In this document: piece after piece, positions 1-10,643 of the stretch
How positions within the stretch are numbered: the first letter of the stretch is position 1
Layout of the letters: every line of letters starts with the position of its first letter
Assembly: GCA_015499995.1 (NCBI GenBank)
Contig: JADNRV010000112.1
Span: forward strand, 62,001-126,000
Direction: 5' to 3'
DNA: 64,000 bases
Origin: Flammula alnicola
Lineage: Eukaryota > Basidiomycota > Agaricomycetes > Agaricales > Strophariaceae
The notes under the pieces: generated by a model
What the model saw: the letters and a program-made list of their open reading frames with translations, nothing else
Database searches by the model: none
Told to the model about the DNA's origin: nothing
Position numbers and translations under genes: made by a program

Positions 1-470
1 ATCCATGCTGAGCCGGTCATCGACTTCAGCATTATTCGCCGTCAAGCTTTCAAGACAGAGTCATCTTCGCTCGTCTATTCACGAATCGACAAAATTATCC
101 CTGATGGAGTCTGACTCTAATAATAATATTCGACTCTACATCAGTCCATCATCAATCAATTAATCACGACTCTAAGAAGTGATCAAATCATCAGTCTCGG
201 CCCTTGGGATTCCTCTTCAAATCGGAGCCCTCGCATTGGGCTTCAAATTCGTCGACATATGAGTTGCTCATCAAGTCAATGTCAAGTCTTCGAGATGATG
301 TCGATTGGGAAGTTAGATACATCATAGCAAACTTGTTCCAGTTATTCTCGGAACATCATTGATTCGTCGTATAGGAGTACAGTACTTAAAATTTGGTTCT
401 GTGCGAATATGAATAAACATCAATTGCAGAATTTCATCGGCAGACAATCAGGGTGTATGACTAATACCAC
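1..470. other. No gene supported
   Basis: I see no supported gene, RNA or repeat in this stretch. It is the upstream flank of the VOC gene and ends just before the tandem promoter duplication. Confidence 0.5.
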
Positions 471-544
471 GTGCCCTGCTTCGGATGTTGCCGCCGGTGT
501 GCGGCAGTGGGTCCAAATCCCAGATTCTTACGAACTGTTTGGAT

Positions 545-730
545 TTTGGAATGTCATCGATGTGTCATCTATGTCAGGATAGGAGTTTCCACTTCCACAT
601 CAGGCATCTATTGTTCACGCACATATAAAATCCAAACTTTGGAATGTCATCGATGTGTCATCTATGTCAGGATCGGAGTTTCCACTTCCACATCAGGCAT
701 CTATTGTTCACGCACATATAAAATCCAAAC
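545..730 (+). repeat. 93-bp perfect-length tandem duplication in a promoter
   Basis: Two adjacent copies (545-637 and 638-730) differ at one position (aggag versus cggag). Each copy carries the same TATAAA (624-629 and 717-722). The second TATAAA lies 96 bp before the ATG at 813, a reasonable core-promoter distance. The unit appears to duplicate the core promoter of the downstream VOC gene. That is inference; the duplication itself is read directly. Confidence 0.9.
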
Positions 731-812
731 TCATATTGATGCTGCTCAATCGATCTTCTCATCCCCGCATCGATCTCTGATCTAACTGCTTAAAAAACAC
801 GATATCACTTCA

Positions 813-1242
813 ATGGTCCTCCACCACGTCCAATTCGTTTCCTCTTCCCTGTCGGAAGCCAAGAAATTCTATCTGGCAGCACTTGCGCCGTTGGGATACG
901 AACAATTTTACGAGGTTGAAGGCACCGTTGTTGGTCTCGGTGTCAAAGGCGTACCCGATTTTTGGCTGCGCAACGTAAAGGGCCCGGACGATCCGCCTAC
1001 GAAGGGGTTGCACTTGGCGTTCAAGGCTGAGAGCAGGGAGGTGGTAGACAAGTTCTATGAAGCGGCCTTGTAAGTGTACCACTGTTCTTTTTTGGAATTT
1101 TAATTCAATCGCGTCATTCATTTTTAGAAAAGCTGGAGCGAAGGATAACGGGCCTCCTGGAGTGAGGGACTATGTCCCAGGCTACTATGCCGCCTTCGTC
1201 CTTGATATAGAAGGGAACAATATCGAGGTGATGCACCTTTGA
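813..1242 (+). CDS. VOC/glyoxalase-bleomycin resistance family protein, 123 aa
   Basis: Exons 813-1069 and 1128-1242 are split by a 58-nt GT-AG intron (1070-1127). The join is in frame and gives 123 aa. The protein starts MVLHHVQF, with the His-rich first strand and the FYLAALAPLGYE helix typical of vicinal-oxygen-chelate proteins. It ends GNNIEVMHL, where the Glu is the usual metal ligand of this fold. About 120 aa is a normal length for a single-domain fungal VOC protein. Members are metal-dependent lyases, isomerases, dioxygenases or binding proteins, and nothing here fixes the substrate. The protein is probably cytosolic because no signal peptide is visible. The promoter upstream is tandemly duplicated, so expression may be altered. 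The family call is firm and the exact activity unknown. Confidence 0.88.
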
Positions 1243-2724
1243 AGTTTGAAAGAAAGATAGTGGAATTTGAGAAGGTAGTTTCAGCGCACGCTCGACTTCT
1301 TACAATGGTAGATTTTGACTTCCTTTTTCATTCAGCAGGGATCGCGAATCCTTTTTCCCGTTTCCCTCGGATCCCAGTTCGGCTAGTTGACAGAAATTAA
1401 ACCACTGGAGGACTTGAATTTTGTACCCGAATGAAATATATTTGAGTTGACCCAGATCATCTGGAACGTTCATGCACTCTTCTCGCGTCTGAACATTATC
1501 GAAGGGTCTTAACAGTGCACGCGTTTCATGGTTAACTTCGCGTGCGTGGATGGTCTGCGTCGTCGGGGCCGGGGTGGTTGTGCTGCCGATTGGTGATTTG
1601 AAACGAGACGAGGTGGAATAGAGATTCTCATGTTCGCAGTACGCTGGCAACCATAATGAGCAAACGGTGCTAATAGTAGCGAGGTGTCGATATCGGGCTT
1701 CTCGAACCGTCCAGGTATAAATCGGCGACGCTGGCTAAAAGTTTGCCGCTGGATGTTCTATTGGACTCTGACCATTTCTACCCAAATCCGTCCTATATTC
1801 TGCTGGATGTCTTCAGATATCTTCTCAGTCGGCACTGGTCCTTCCAGGAGGTGGGCCTACAGTCAAATCTATAATCCTTTGCGGAGAGGACTGTTGCATA
1901 GTAATAAGCACCTCACTCTGAGCGACCGTAATTCTTGTGGGCGGTGCGGAGGCGGAGTGTGCATAGGTATTGGAGTTTAGAGGTGGTTTGACCCGGAGGG
2001 GACGAATGCGTCTTTGCGGTTCCTATCCATATGAGTTCGGTACTATACCGTCAACTAAGTAACCAATATAGTTAGGACTGTGGGAGGAGAAGTATGTGCT
2101 GAGGGGTCGGCCAAAGCTTGTGAGGCTCATGGTCAAGTATGTCGGGGTGTCGCAGTCGAATGCTCCTCGGAAATGCGTAGGCATCTTCGCAATGTCCGAA
2201 ACGCTGGATATGGTTGCTGTTTGGTGCCGAAGTCATTGTACTTGCCCTCCTCGAGGATAACGGGGTGGCGTCGAGAAACTTATCCGCGACAAGTATCTGC
2301 TGGTCAAAGAGGCACGGAATGGACGAAAGACAAGGGCATCTTCGCCCCATAATACGAGAGGTACTTATGCGCAATGCGAAAAACCTGGAGTGTTGTCCGT
2401 CCAGTTATATATCCCATATAAGCTTGAAATGGGAGGTCGATGGTTGGTCGATGGACGATGTACTTACTACTCTAGTATTGCATACTTACGTAATCAGTTG
2501 CGTGCCACACGGCATGTCGGCAGTCTCTTTTTCCACTGTTTGTGGCACTGTTGTCATTGTTTGGCCTACGTTGGAATGTTTAAAAAAAGACGCTAGCGCT
2601 ACTTGCAATTGAACTCTACCCCTCCGTTGGCTGGGTTTCATCACCTTTCTCATAACCTCTTGTTCAACGTTCAACTCTTGTTCAGATATCGGATTGCTGT
2701 CAATATCGAATATCGGTTTAGAAG
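1243..2724. other. No supported gene; possible relics
   Basis: Several short overlapping ORFs exist on both strands. One is a 116-codon minus-strand ORF at 1300-1650. None shows a recognisable domain or convincing splice structure. The plus-strand frame around 1720-1880 reads like a broken protein fragment and soon meets stops. I treat the interval as intergenic, perhaps with decayed gene pieces. Confidence 0.4.
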
Positions 2725-4819
2725 ATGGATCCTCCATCTCGAATGTCCGGTAAGGTCATCTCTGCTTTGCTCTTCGACACTTGAACTGATTTGTGAACGA
2801 TAATTTTTCTTTCTGGATCCTTTTTGGACGGGCAATAAGTTTCACACAGTGCGTAACATCCAAGGGCGTATACCTCATATTAAAGCTGAAGCTCTGCCTT
2901 TTGCCGCAGAACTTCCCTGGAGCGACAAAGCCCTTTTTAGCCTGCGCGTTAAAATCGAGAGGGGAATTGACCCGAACCTTCAAACGGACTCCTCCGCATG
3001 CGTAGGGAAACGTCCCGACTCTCGCTATCATGTGAGTCATTGCGATTAATTTGAAATCTGTGATCTCAATGGTGCGTACATATGACAGGATACCCTGGCC
3101 GAAAGCATCTTGTCGTCGTATAGCGGAACAACGGCCAGCCCAACTGAAGACGAAGCACATATTCTGAAAGGCTTACAGGCGAGCTGCCAATCCGAAATAG
3201 CCAATCTGCGCCTCAAAGCCCATGATTTACTGACCAAAGTCGAACGGATTTCCAAACAACTCGCGGAAATTCAACATACCATCGAACGCCGAAGTTCGGA
3301 GGCGGCCCTGGCCAGCTCTTTATGTGGTCCTATCAGACGACTTCCCATCGAGCTACTGTGTCGTATCTTCCAGATGTGCCTCCCTACTAACAAGCTTCGA
3401 CGATCAAGAGTCTCCGTTGCTCCTCTCCTTCTTTGCCTGGTATGCAAGGCTTGGAGGGATATCATTACCAATGATCCCTTGCTATGGAGTTGTTTCAGGC
3501 TCAAAGGAGATTCTTCCATTGCCGATCCCCGACGTCTCCCATATCTCGTCAGTTTACGCCCAGGGCTACGGGAATTTATACGCAACTCGCGAAACCTTCC
3601 GCTTGACATCATTCTTATACAGGAACCATTCTTCTCCGATGAGCGATCCTTATCGTTGATCTCTCCTTGTTTCGAGCGGTGTAGGGTGCTCTCAGTAATA
3701 GCCAACAACCATGTAGAGAGGACAATCCGCCAAGCACTCGCTCGTATCCAATTCTTGTTGTTGGAGAGCGTCTCGTTCAGGTTCACTCGGCCTATCCTTC
3801 TGCATTCAAATTTACCCTTCTATCTTTGCCCACTAGCGCCACGCCTCCGTACCTTCCAGATACACACCGTGGACTCCCGCGATTTGGACAAGATCACCTT
3901 ACCATACTCGCAGCTGAGAAGACTAGTTTCCATACTGGGGTGTTGCGAGGGTCGAAACCACTACCCCGAAGAGACTATCTGTAACTGGAAATCCCTTGTA
4001 CGCAGATGCACTAGTCTCGAGACACTCGAAGTTTACTTCCACGGACGTGGCAACTTGGACAAAGAATGCTTGGAGTATGATCGGTTGTCTGACAATCCAG
4101 AGGACTTGGGCACCCTCAATGCTCTGAAGAAGTTTACGATTCGCGTGGGTTTCAACGCGGAATTGGACGCCATATTTCGATATCTGTCTCTTCCGCTTTT
4201 GGAGTCCTTGCACGTCGAGTCGGTTGGAACTGTCGTGACTCTGATACATCAAGAACTAGAACTGCGCGACGTCCTTCAAAACCGAATGCCATTTTTCTCC
4301 GGATTAACGGACCTTCGCCTCCTCCGCGTGTCTATGACAAATGACGAGCTTCACTCGTTGCTCCTCTCTGTTCCACAACTTGTATCATTGGATATTCTCC
4401 ATGGTTTCTATGGCAGTGACAGTCTGTTCTGGATGGACGACGACAATTTGGTAGACTGGTTGACGGTTTGGGATGATCCTGGGGCCGAGGTATTATTGCC
4501 GCGTCTGAAAGACTTGCGGCTTTACTTTGCACATTTAGAGGAATCGGTGACGGAGGATGTGCAAAGATATGCAAATCTTGCGATCTCACGCTACCTGTGG
4601 GCAACGCAACATTATTCTTCTAGGAACTTCGATCTTCTGTTGTCGAAAGGCGCAAACAATGTCCACTCCCATCCCTTTCAGTTACATCTCAAGTTCGAAG
4701 GAGTAACTTGGAAGATGAGACGGGATGTGATGGAGGCAGTGGGCGACGTGGCTGCCTGCTCTCTTCAAGTAGAGTATTCGCCTTCTTTCACGAAGGAATG
4801 CATAATTCAGGACATTTAA
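2725..4819 (+). CDS. F-box protein with N-terminal coiled coil, paralogue 1, 625 aa
   Basis: The model is exons 2725-2749, 2910-3031 and 3089-4819. The 25-nt first exon encodes MDPPSRMS plus one base. It was chosen because all three paralogues in the window have the same ATG, donor, acceptor and phase. Around residues 70-125 a heptad-like helix (LRLKAHDLLTKVERI) precedes an F-box core (GPIRRLPIELLCRIF, about 130-175) ending near LLWSCFRL. The long C-terminal part is leucine-rich and resembles LRR-type substrate-recognition regions. Family knowledge: F-box proteins bind Skp1 in SCF ubiquitin ligases, and mushroom fungi have hundreds of this coiled-coil/F-box type. The target is unknown. The next paralogue lies about 640 bp downstream on the same strand. 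The ORF is intact; only the first exon is prediction. Confidence 0.88.
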
Positions 4820-5457
4820 TCATACTAGAAATGTTTTGGAAATCAGATATTGTTTCGCAGCGTTAGACTTATAGCCGTTTAAATAATTAGTAGTTGTGAA
4901 GTAAGGACACCGCCACCGTTTCATTACAGTAGTTGGAGATGTCTACTTCTTGTATATACGGCTTTCAATGCAAGCGATAACTGCTGAAAGACTCCAGCTC
5001 AGCTGCGATATGAATCGTGCGAGACCATGTACATGAAATATAGCTGAATTGATTTCGGGGTGCCCGGGATGGATCCATCTCAGAGTCATCTGAAGCAATG
5101 GCACTCGGTTAGTGGTGAACATTGAAGCTTGAAGCTTGAAGCTTGAAGTTTCGACGTCGCCGCGGATTTTGCAGTCCTCTGGGTCATTTTCTTGAAAGAG
5201 TGGACAGTAATAAACTGGAAGGAAGCAGACGTAGAGATGAACATAAATAGTCGCAACTGGTCGTGTCCGGCCGCCCGACCTCCGAGCCCCGTTACGGCTA
5301 TGACAACCCGGCATTCCGGCATGTTGTTGTTCACCCACGCGCCAACCTTCCGACCAGACCACAACATCTCTTTCGACGCATTTGCTCAACTTCACCATTA
5401 ACCTTTCTCATTGTCCACTATTCTAATATACGATTGGTGTCGATATCAGTGTGGAAA
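4820..5457. other. Intergenic spacer between F-box paralogues
   Basis: No gene is supported here. A short direct repeat of gaagctt units (four tandem copies) lies at about 5124-5150. The longer minus-strand ORFs have no domain signal. Confidence 0.5.
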
Positions 5458-7506
5458 ATGGATCCTCCGCCTCGAAACTTCGGTAAAGGTCATTGTCCAC
5501 ATTGCATTGTGACGTGAACTGATTATCTGCGATGAAACCTTTTCTCTCTTACAAACCTTTCTCGCACGGCCAATAAGTTTCATGCAGTTAGTAATCTCGA
5601 GGAGCATATAATGTAAATTAAAAGCTGATTTTCTGCGTTTCAACTCAGAGCTTTTATGGAGCGATGAAGACCTTTTCAGCTTGGACGTCAAAATTGAAAG
5701 AGGAACCGACCCAAACCTTCGAACGGACTCCACCGTAGGGAAACATTCCGATTTTCGCTATCAAGTGAGTTATAATAGCTAAGTTAATGTCTCTAATCTC
5801 AATGGTGATAGGATACCTTGGCGCAAAGCGTCCTGTCGTCGTATAGCGGAACAACAGCCTACCCAACTGAAGACGAATCACACATCCCAAAGGGCTTTCA
5901 GGCGACCTGCGACTCCGAAATAGATGACCTACGTATCAAATCCCATGATTTACTCGACAAAGTCGAACAGATGTGCAAACAACTCGTAGAAATTCGACAC
6001 ACCATCCAGCACCGAAAATCGCAAATGGCCCTATCCAGCTCTCTATGTGGTCCTATCAGACGACTGCCTGTAGAGATCCTATGCCGGATCTTCCATATGT
6101 GCATTCCTACCAAAACAGTTCGACGATCAAGATTTTCGGTTGCTCCTCTCCTTCTTTGCCGGGTGTGCAAAGCTTGGAATGCTATCGTTACCAACGACCC
6201 ATCGCTATGGAGCTGTATCAGGATGGACGGATGCCGTTATGGTCCTGAGACCCATTTCCTCCCGAAATTTATACGCCACTCGCAAAACCTTCCCCTTGAC
6301 ATCGTTATTGTCCAGAGTGAATTCTACCTTGACGAGGAGGCCATATCGCTGATCTCCCCTTATTTCGAACGGTGTAGGACGCTCTCAATAATAAGCGGCG
6401 ACTATCTCGAGCGGGCGCTCTTCGATGCACTCCGTCCTACCGAACTTCTGCAGCTGGAGAGCGTCTCTTTCAGGTTCACTGCGCCTCTCGATCTACCTAA
6501 CTGGTTGGACGATGTGCCCCACAACATATTCCCAGTTGCGCCTCGCCTCCGCACTGTCCAGCTAAACATCTTCGACCCCGGTGATTTGGACAAAATAGCC
6601 TTGCCATACTCGCAGCTGAGAAGACTAGTCTGCATACTTGGGTATCACGGCTTTTCAGAAGAGGCTGTCCGTGAATGGAAAATCCTTGTAGGCAAATGTA
6701 CCAACCTCGAGACACTCGCGGTTTACTTCCATGGAGTAGGCAACTTGCGCCGACAGTGGGTGACATATAATCGTCTGCCTAATACCCAAGAGGAATTTGC
6801 CTCCCTTAATGCACTGAAGAGGCTTACCATTCGTGTGGGCTTCCCCGCGGAATTGGATGCCATTCTTCGAAATTTGTCCTTTCCGGCCTTGCATTCCTTC
6901 CAAATGGAGTCTGTCGGCACTCCAGTGAGGTTGAAGAATCGGAAGCTACAAATTTTCGACGTACTTCGCGACCGTATGCCATTTTTCTCCGGATTAACCG
7001 ACCTCCGCCTCCTCCGCATATCTATTAGAGACGACGAACTTCGTTCTTTGCTCCACTCTACTCCACAACTTGCATCGTTAGACATTCTCCATGGCTATTA
7101 CCGCGATGGAATATTCTGGATCACTGATGATGATTTGATAGGCTGGTTGACGAGTGTAGATGATACTCAGGGCACGGTGTTATTACCGCGCTTAAGAGAT
7201 TTACGGCTTTATTTTGCGTACTCGGAGGAATCAATGACGGAGGACGTGCAACTATATGCGAATCTTGCAACGACACGCTATCGGTGGGCGGTGGAACATT
7301 CTTATTCGAGGGACCTCGACACTCCGTCATCGCGAGCCGCAAGCGATATCCGTTCTTATCCCTTTCGGTTATATCTCAAGTTCGAAGGCGAAGACTGGGA
7401 GAGAAGGACAGATGTTATCGAAGCGATGGGTGAATTGGCTTGCCGCGCTTTTCAAGCAGAGTATTCGCCCTATTTCTTGAAGGAGCGCATAGATCAAGAC
7501 CTGTAA
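5458..7506 (+). CDS. F-box protein with N-terminal coiled coil, paralogue 2, 611 aa
   Basis: Exons are 5458-5482, 5649-5764 and 5812-7506, with the same phases as paralogue 1. The intron sequences are also clearly related. The second exon encodes the shared motif LLWSDEDLFSLDVKIERG. The third carries the coiled coil (LRIKSHDLLDKVEQMCKQL), the F-box core (GPIRRLPVEILCRIF) and a leucine-rich C-terminus ending KERIDQDL. The likely role is a substrate adaptor of an SCF ubiquitin ligase, inferred from the F-box. The next gene, an AAL-like lectin, lies 428 bp away in convergent orientation. The same pairing recurs at 49-51.9 kb. An alternative acceptor in intron 1 (near 5590) would run into an in-frame stop, which supports the acceptor at 5648. 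Confidence 0.9.
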
Positions 7507-7572
7507 TCATACTAAACTTGGTTTGGGAATCATGCATTTCTTGGCTGTTCTTTGAAAACGAGAGAAGGAAAA

Positions 7573-7625
7573 TGTAACAGCCGTCTCTCATATTCCTTTA
7601 TTCGTCTCTTCGCAAGGCAATAATC
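7573..7625 (+). repeat. Conserved 3' flank of the F-box module, copy 1
   Basis: A segment of about 50 bp containing gccgtctctcat and cttcgcaaggca lies downstream of F-box paralogue 2. Related segments occur after F-box paralogue 3 (51189-51232) and, without an F-box gene, at 33953-34003. It may be a conserved 3' UTR or polyadenylation region, or a small dispersed repeat. Confidence 0.6.
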
Positions 7626-7933
7626 CATACAACACAGATGCTAAGGCAGAAAGGGTTTCCCTATGCGGCTATGCCTGCGAAAGTCTTATTGGGAGGCTGT
7701 CCCTGACCAAAAATACCCGAAAGAAGAGACAAGTCGCTAAACGGTTTTCAATGGGTTTAAGTAGTGTAACAAACGCGTCAATTTTTTCATTTATGTACAA
7801 GTACTATCAAAATCGGCAGACTATTCCAAATGTGAACTGTAAGAGACCCTTTTCGAAACATTTCTTTGTACAGACTACAACACCGCCGGCGTATTGCAGG
7901 GATTCACCCTATGTCGGGAGCATTGGAGAGCAT

Positions 7934-8492
7934 TCAAGCAAACTCGCCCTGGTTCCAGGGCCCAGAGGTGTTCGTAGTCTCCGTGATCGTTCCAGGGCTA
8001 TTGGCGGCTTGGTACCCGACCCTAATGTTAGGTCCCCCAGTGAAAACAGCGTAGAGCAGGCCGGAATTAACGGCCGTCTTATACATACGGCCGCTCAGAT
8101 ACCCCTCCGTAAGGCCGGCTGAGGTGTTGCTCGTTCCACATAATTCGTGGAGGAGGTTATCCCTGTCGATGAAGTACAGACGAATCTATTCCCAGAAACA
8201 ATGTAAATTATTACTGGTCTGATATACAATGAGATCACCGAATACTAACTTGTTCGACTCCGTCTCCATCCTTCCATGCAATAGCTGCGATCGGCGAGTT
8301 GATACGCACGGAATGGTCGGCGACGACAACGCGGTCAGTGTATTCGGGCTTATTGATGGCTGCACCTGCCCCAGCAGCTTCGTGGATGGCACCGTCCGTA
8401 GACTGATAGTAGATGCGGGTCGCAGAGCCTCCTGACAATAGGACGGCAGCGGCCGCGCTTCCCATATAGTTGGTAGAGAGTGTAGTAGGCAT
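7934..8492 (-). CDS. AAL-like (fungal fucose-specific lectin-type) protein, copy 1, 164 aa
   Basis: Coding exons are complement(8250..8492) and complement(7934..8185), with a 64-nt phase-0 intron. Three beta-propeller-like repeats can be read: TRIYYQSTDGAIHEA (about 25-39), IRLYFIDRDNLLHEL (about 82-96) and NIRVGYQ...ITET...WNQG (about 133-161). The Arg, Glu and Trp positions match the sugar-binding pattern of the Aleuria aurantia lectin family (PF07938). Those lectins are six-bladed and about 310 aa, so this is roughly half length. No signal peptide is seen, as usual for cytoplasmic fungal lectins, which often act in defence. The gene is convergent with F-box paralogue 2. It is 124/164 identical by eye to the copy at 51311-51868. 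Confidence 0.85.
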
Positions 8493-8500
8493 TGTTTTAT

Positions 8501-8554
8501 CTAGATGAATAACGGGTAAATAATGTGAAATTAGAAATGGTTGTTCGAACGTAC
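8501..8554 (-). other. 5' UTR intron of lectin copy 1
   Basis: A canonical gtacgt donor and ctag acceptor lie 8 nt before the start codon. The same arrangement occurs before lectin copy 2 (51880-51935) and the lectin relic near 10042, so the leader intron is conserved. Confidence 0.7.
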
Positions 8555-8606
8555 TTCTGCTGGGATGATACTAGCTTGTAGAATTCCATTAGCCTTGCTG
8601 AACGGC

Positions 8607-8614
8607 TTTATATA
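8607..8614 (-). promoter_or_regulatory. TATA box of lectin copy 1
   Basis: TATATAAA read on the minus strand lies 115 bp upstream of the start codon. Lectin copy 2 has an identical octamer at the equivalent position (51985-51992). Confidence 0.65.
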
Positions 8615-9939
8615 CCATTACAGGGGTATTGACTTCGATTCTACGTCAAGTATGTATCCAAGGATCAAGGCCATTCCCAGAGCGCTCAGATCTCGTGCTT
8701 TTCATATGCATCTTTGTGACAGAAATGAATAACACGATATTTTTGGAGAGAAGAAACTTTAGTTCACCCCTTCTGATGTGGAGGATAATCGACAAGGGCC
8801 CAACGGCCCAAGACAGTCACTGGGAGTCTAATTAGCCGATCTCGAATGCGATCCTTGTCAGAATTTGTCCGAGCAGGTAAAGATACATCGAAGGGATCCA
8901 TCATATGTATATTGCTTTCGGAAGGGCAATGAGAAAAGGCAGTGTGGGCCGGAATATTATAGCTGTATTCCTATGGATGGAATCGCCCCATTTTGAAAGC
9001 CGGGAGCAAATTTGTATTTGCTCAAATTCTTGGAATTTAAGCTCTTTCCGCATCCACTCCTAGTTTTCGGGGATTTATTCTATTCATTGAGTCCTCCAGG
9101 TGAGCAAGGCGACTTGCTCCAAACCTACTTCTGATGTGCCTACCCTCGTGCCTCGGATGGCTCATCTCAGAACGTGCCTTGAGCTATAAATTATTTGGCG
9201 TTTCTGCTTAAGTTTTCGCTGGATAGCTCTGTCACTTGATGTTATATCACCACAGGGCTTCTGCAGTCAGATGAGCCCCAACTGCAAGAGGTCGACCAAA
9301 CGAGTTGAAGCTTGCCGACTACAGTCTACCCGACGAACCGTATGGACGTTGTCAACTTGTGTGATGAGGTTTCTCAATTGAATGTTCCGGAACACCGCTT
9401 CTATCAGAATATAACCACTTCTACGAGGACACGAAAGGCACCATACGTCTGTGACAACATAGACAGGAACTTTTTGAGTCTGTGGTCAATTCATACAATG
9501 TCAGAATGGCTTTCGGGGCACTACAGGCGTAGGAAATTCGAACGTTCTGAACCGAGTAATTATAGCGAATACTTACCAGGAGCTCGGCTCCCGCCGCGAG
9601 GCGTCTATGTGTCAGAGAATCTCACATCACCGAACTGGGAGCTAACTTACTTGCTGAGGGAGCTGTAACTCCGTCCTTGAATGACTCTGACTAAAATGTA
9701 GTGGTTAGGTGACTCGGATGTCACCAGACCTTGCGCAATTCTAAGAATCCCTTGGGTGAGTATGTCCAGTCTCGACTGGAATCTAGCTGAGGCTACGCTT
9801 GGTTTATGGTCTCCTTCCAGCGCGCTCGCGTCGATTAGATTAGATTATTTATGTGGCTGTGCATGTCTTGATGCCTTGCGAACCTGTGGAAGAGTCTCCC
9901 ACCCTCACTGCGCCAATAAGGGCGGCTTATTGGCGGTCC
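8615..9939. other. No supported gene
   Basis: This is the upstream region of lectin copy 1. A 118-codon plus-strand ORF (9312-9668) starts MPTTVYPTN but shows no domain, repeats or splice partners. I do not call it a gene. Confidence 0.4.
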
Positions 9940-10041
9940 TGAAGAATGCAGTACAGATGAAGTCGCAGACTCGGAGCCGTCTGAAAAGAGGATGACAGCG
10001 GCCGAGCTTCCCACGTAATTCATTGAGAGTATAGTAGACAT
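9940..10041 (-). pseudogene. Decayed third lectin copy
   Basis: From the ATG at 10041 the minus strand reads MSTILSMNYVGSSAAVILFSDG, clearly paralogous to the N-terminus of the two intact lectins. After GGCTC a 5-nt insertion (cgagt) shifts the frame and similarity soon fades. The leader intron motif (gtacgttc ... ttatttag) is still recognisable upstream, but the TATATAAA of the intact copies is not. This is a relic of a further lectin duplication. Confidence 0.75.
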
Positions 10042-10643
10042 GTCTAATGTAGCTAAATAACGAATGAGTTACAATGTCAAGCGATGCGAGAGGGTAGTTA
10101 TGAACGTACTGGTGAAAAGATGACACTAGATTATTAGCCAAGTAGTCTCGCTGAAAGCCTTACATACATCAACGGTGTGTGATCTTCGACTGTTGAATAT
10201 GCGTTCAATGCCCAGGGCCGCGTCAAGTAACCTTGGGTCTGGGGCTAGCTTGCGAACGATGAACTGCGCTTTCCACGCACATTTTGGTTCTAGAGAGAAT
10301 ACAATGCTTAACATCCCTAGAACGTTCCTTGACTGTCAAATTATCAGGTCTCGTGTACGATTTCAATACGAGCCTCATGCAGAATGATGTAGGCAGGAAA
10401 TATGGAGGAACCTAGCATTGGGCGCATGCAGAACATCGACATGCGGCTTGTCATTCTTCTGACATTACATTGTATTGTAATTGAAAAGTCGTCGATAAGC
10501 AGGAGATATAATAGCTCGAGGGCACTGTCGATGCTCACCTGACATCGCTGGGTCCGGATCTATCACACACACCCAAAGCATAGAGGGCTACATGCGTCGA
10601 GTCCGGACTTGAATCATTGTGTCTCGTCCACCATGTTCCTGCG

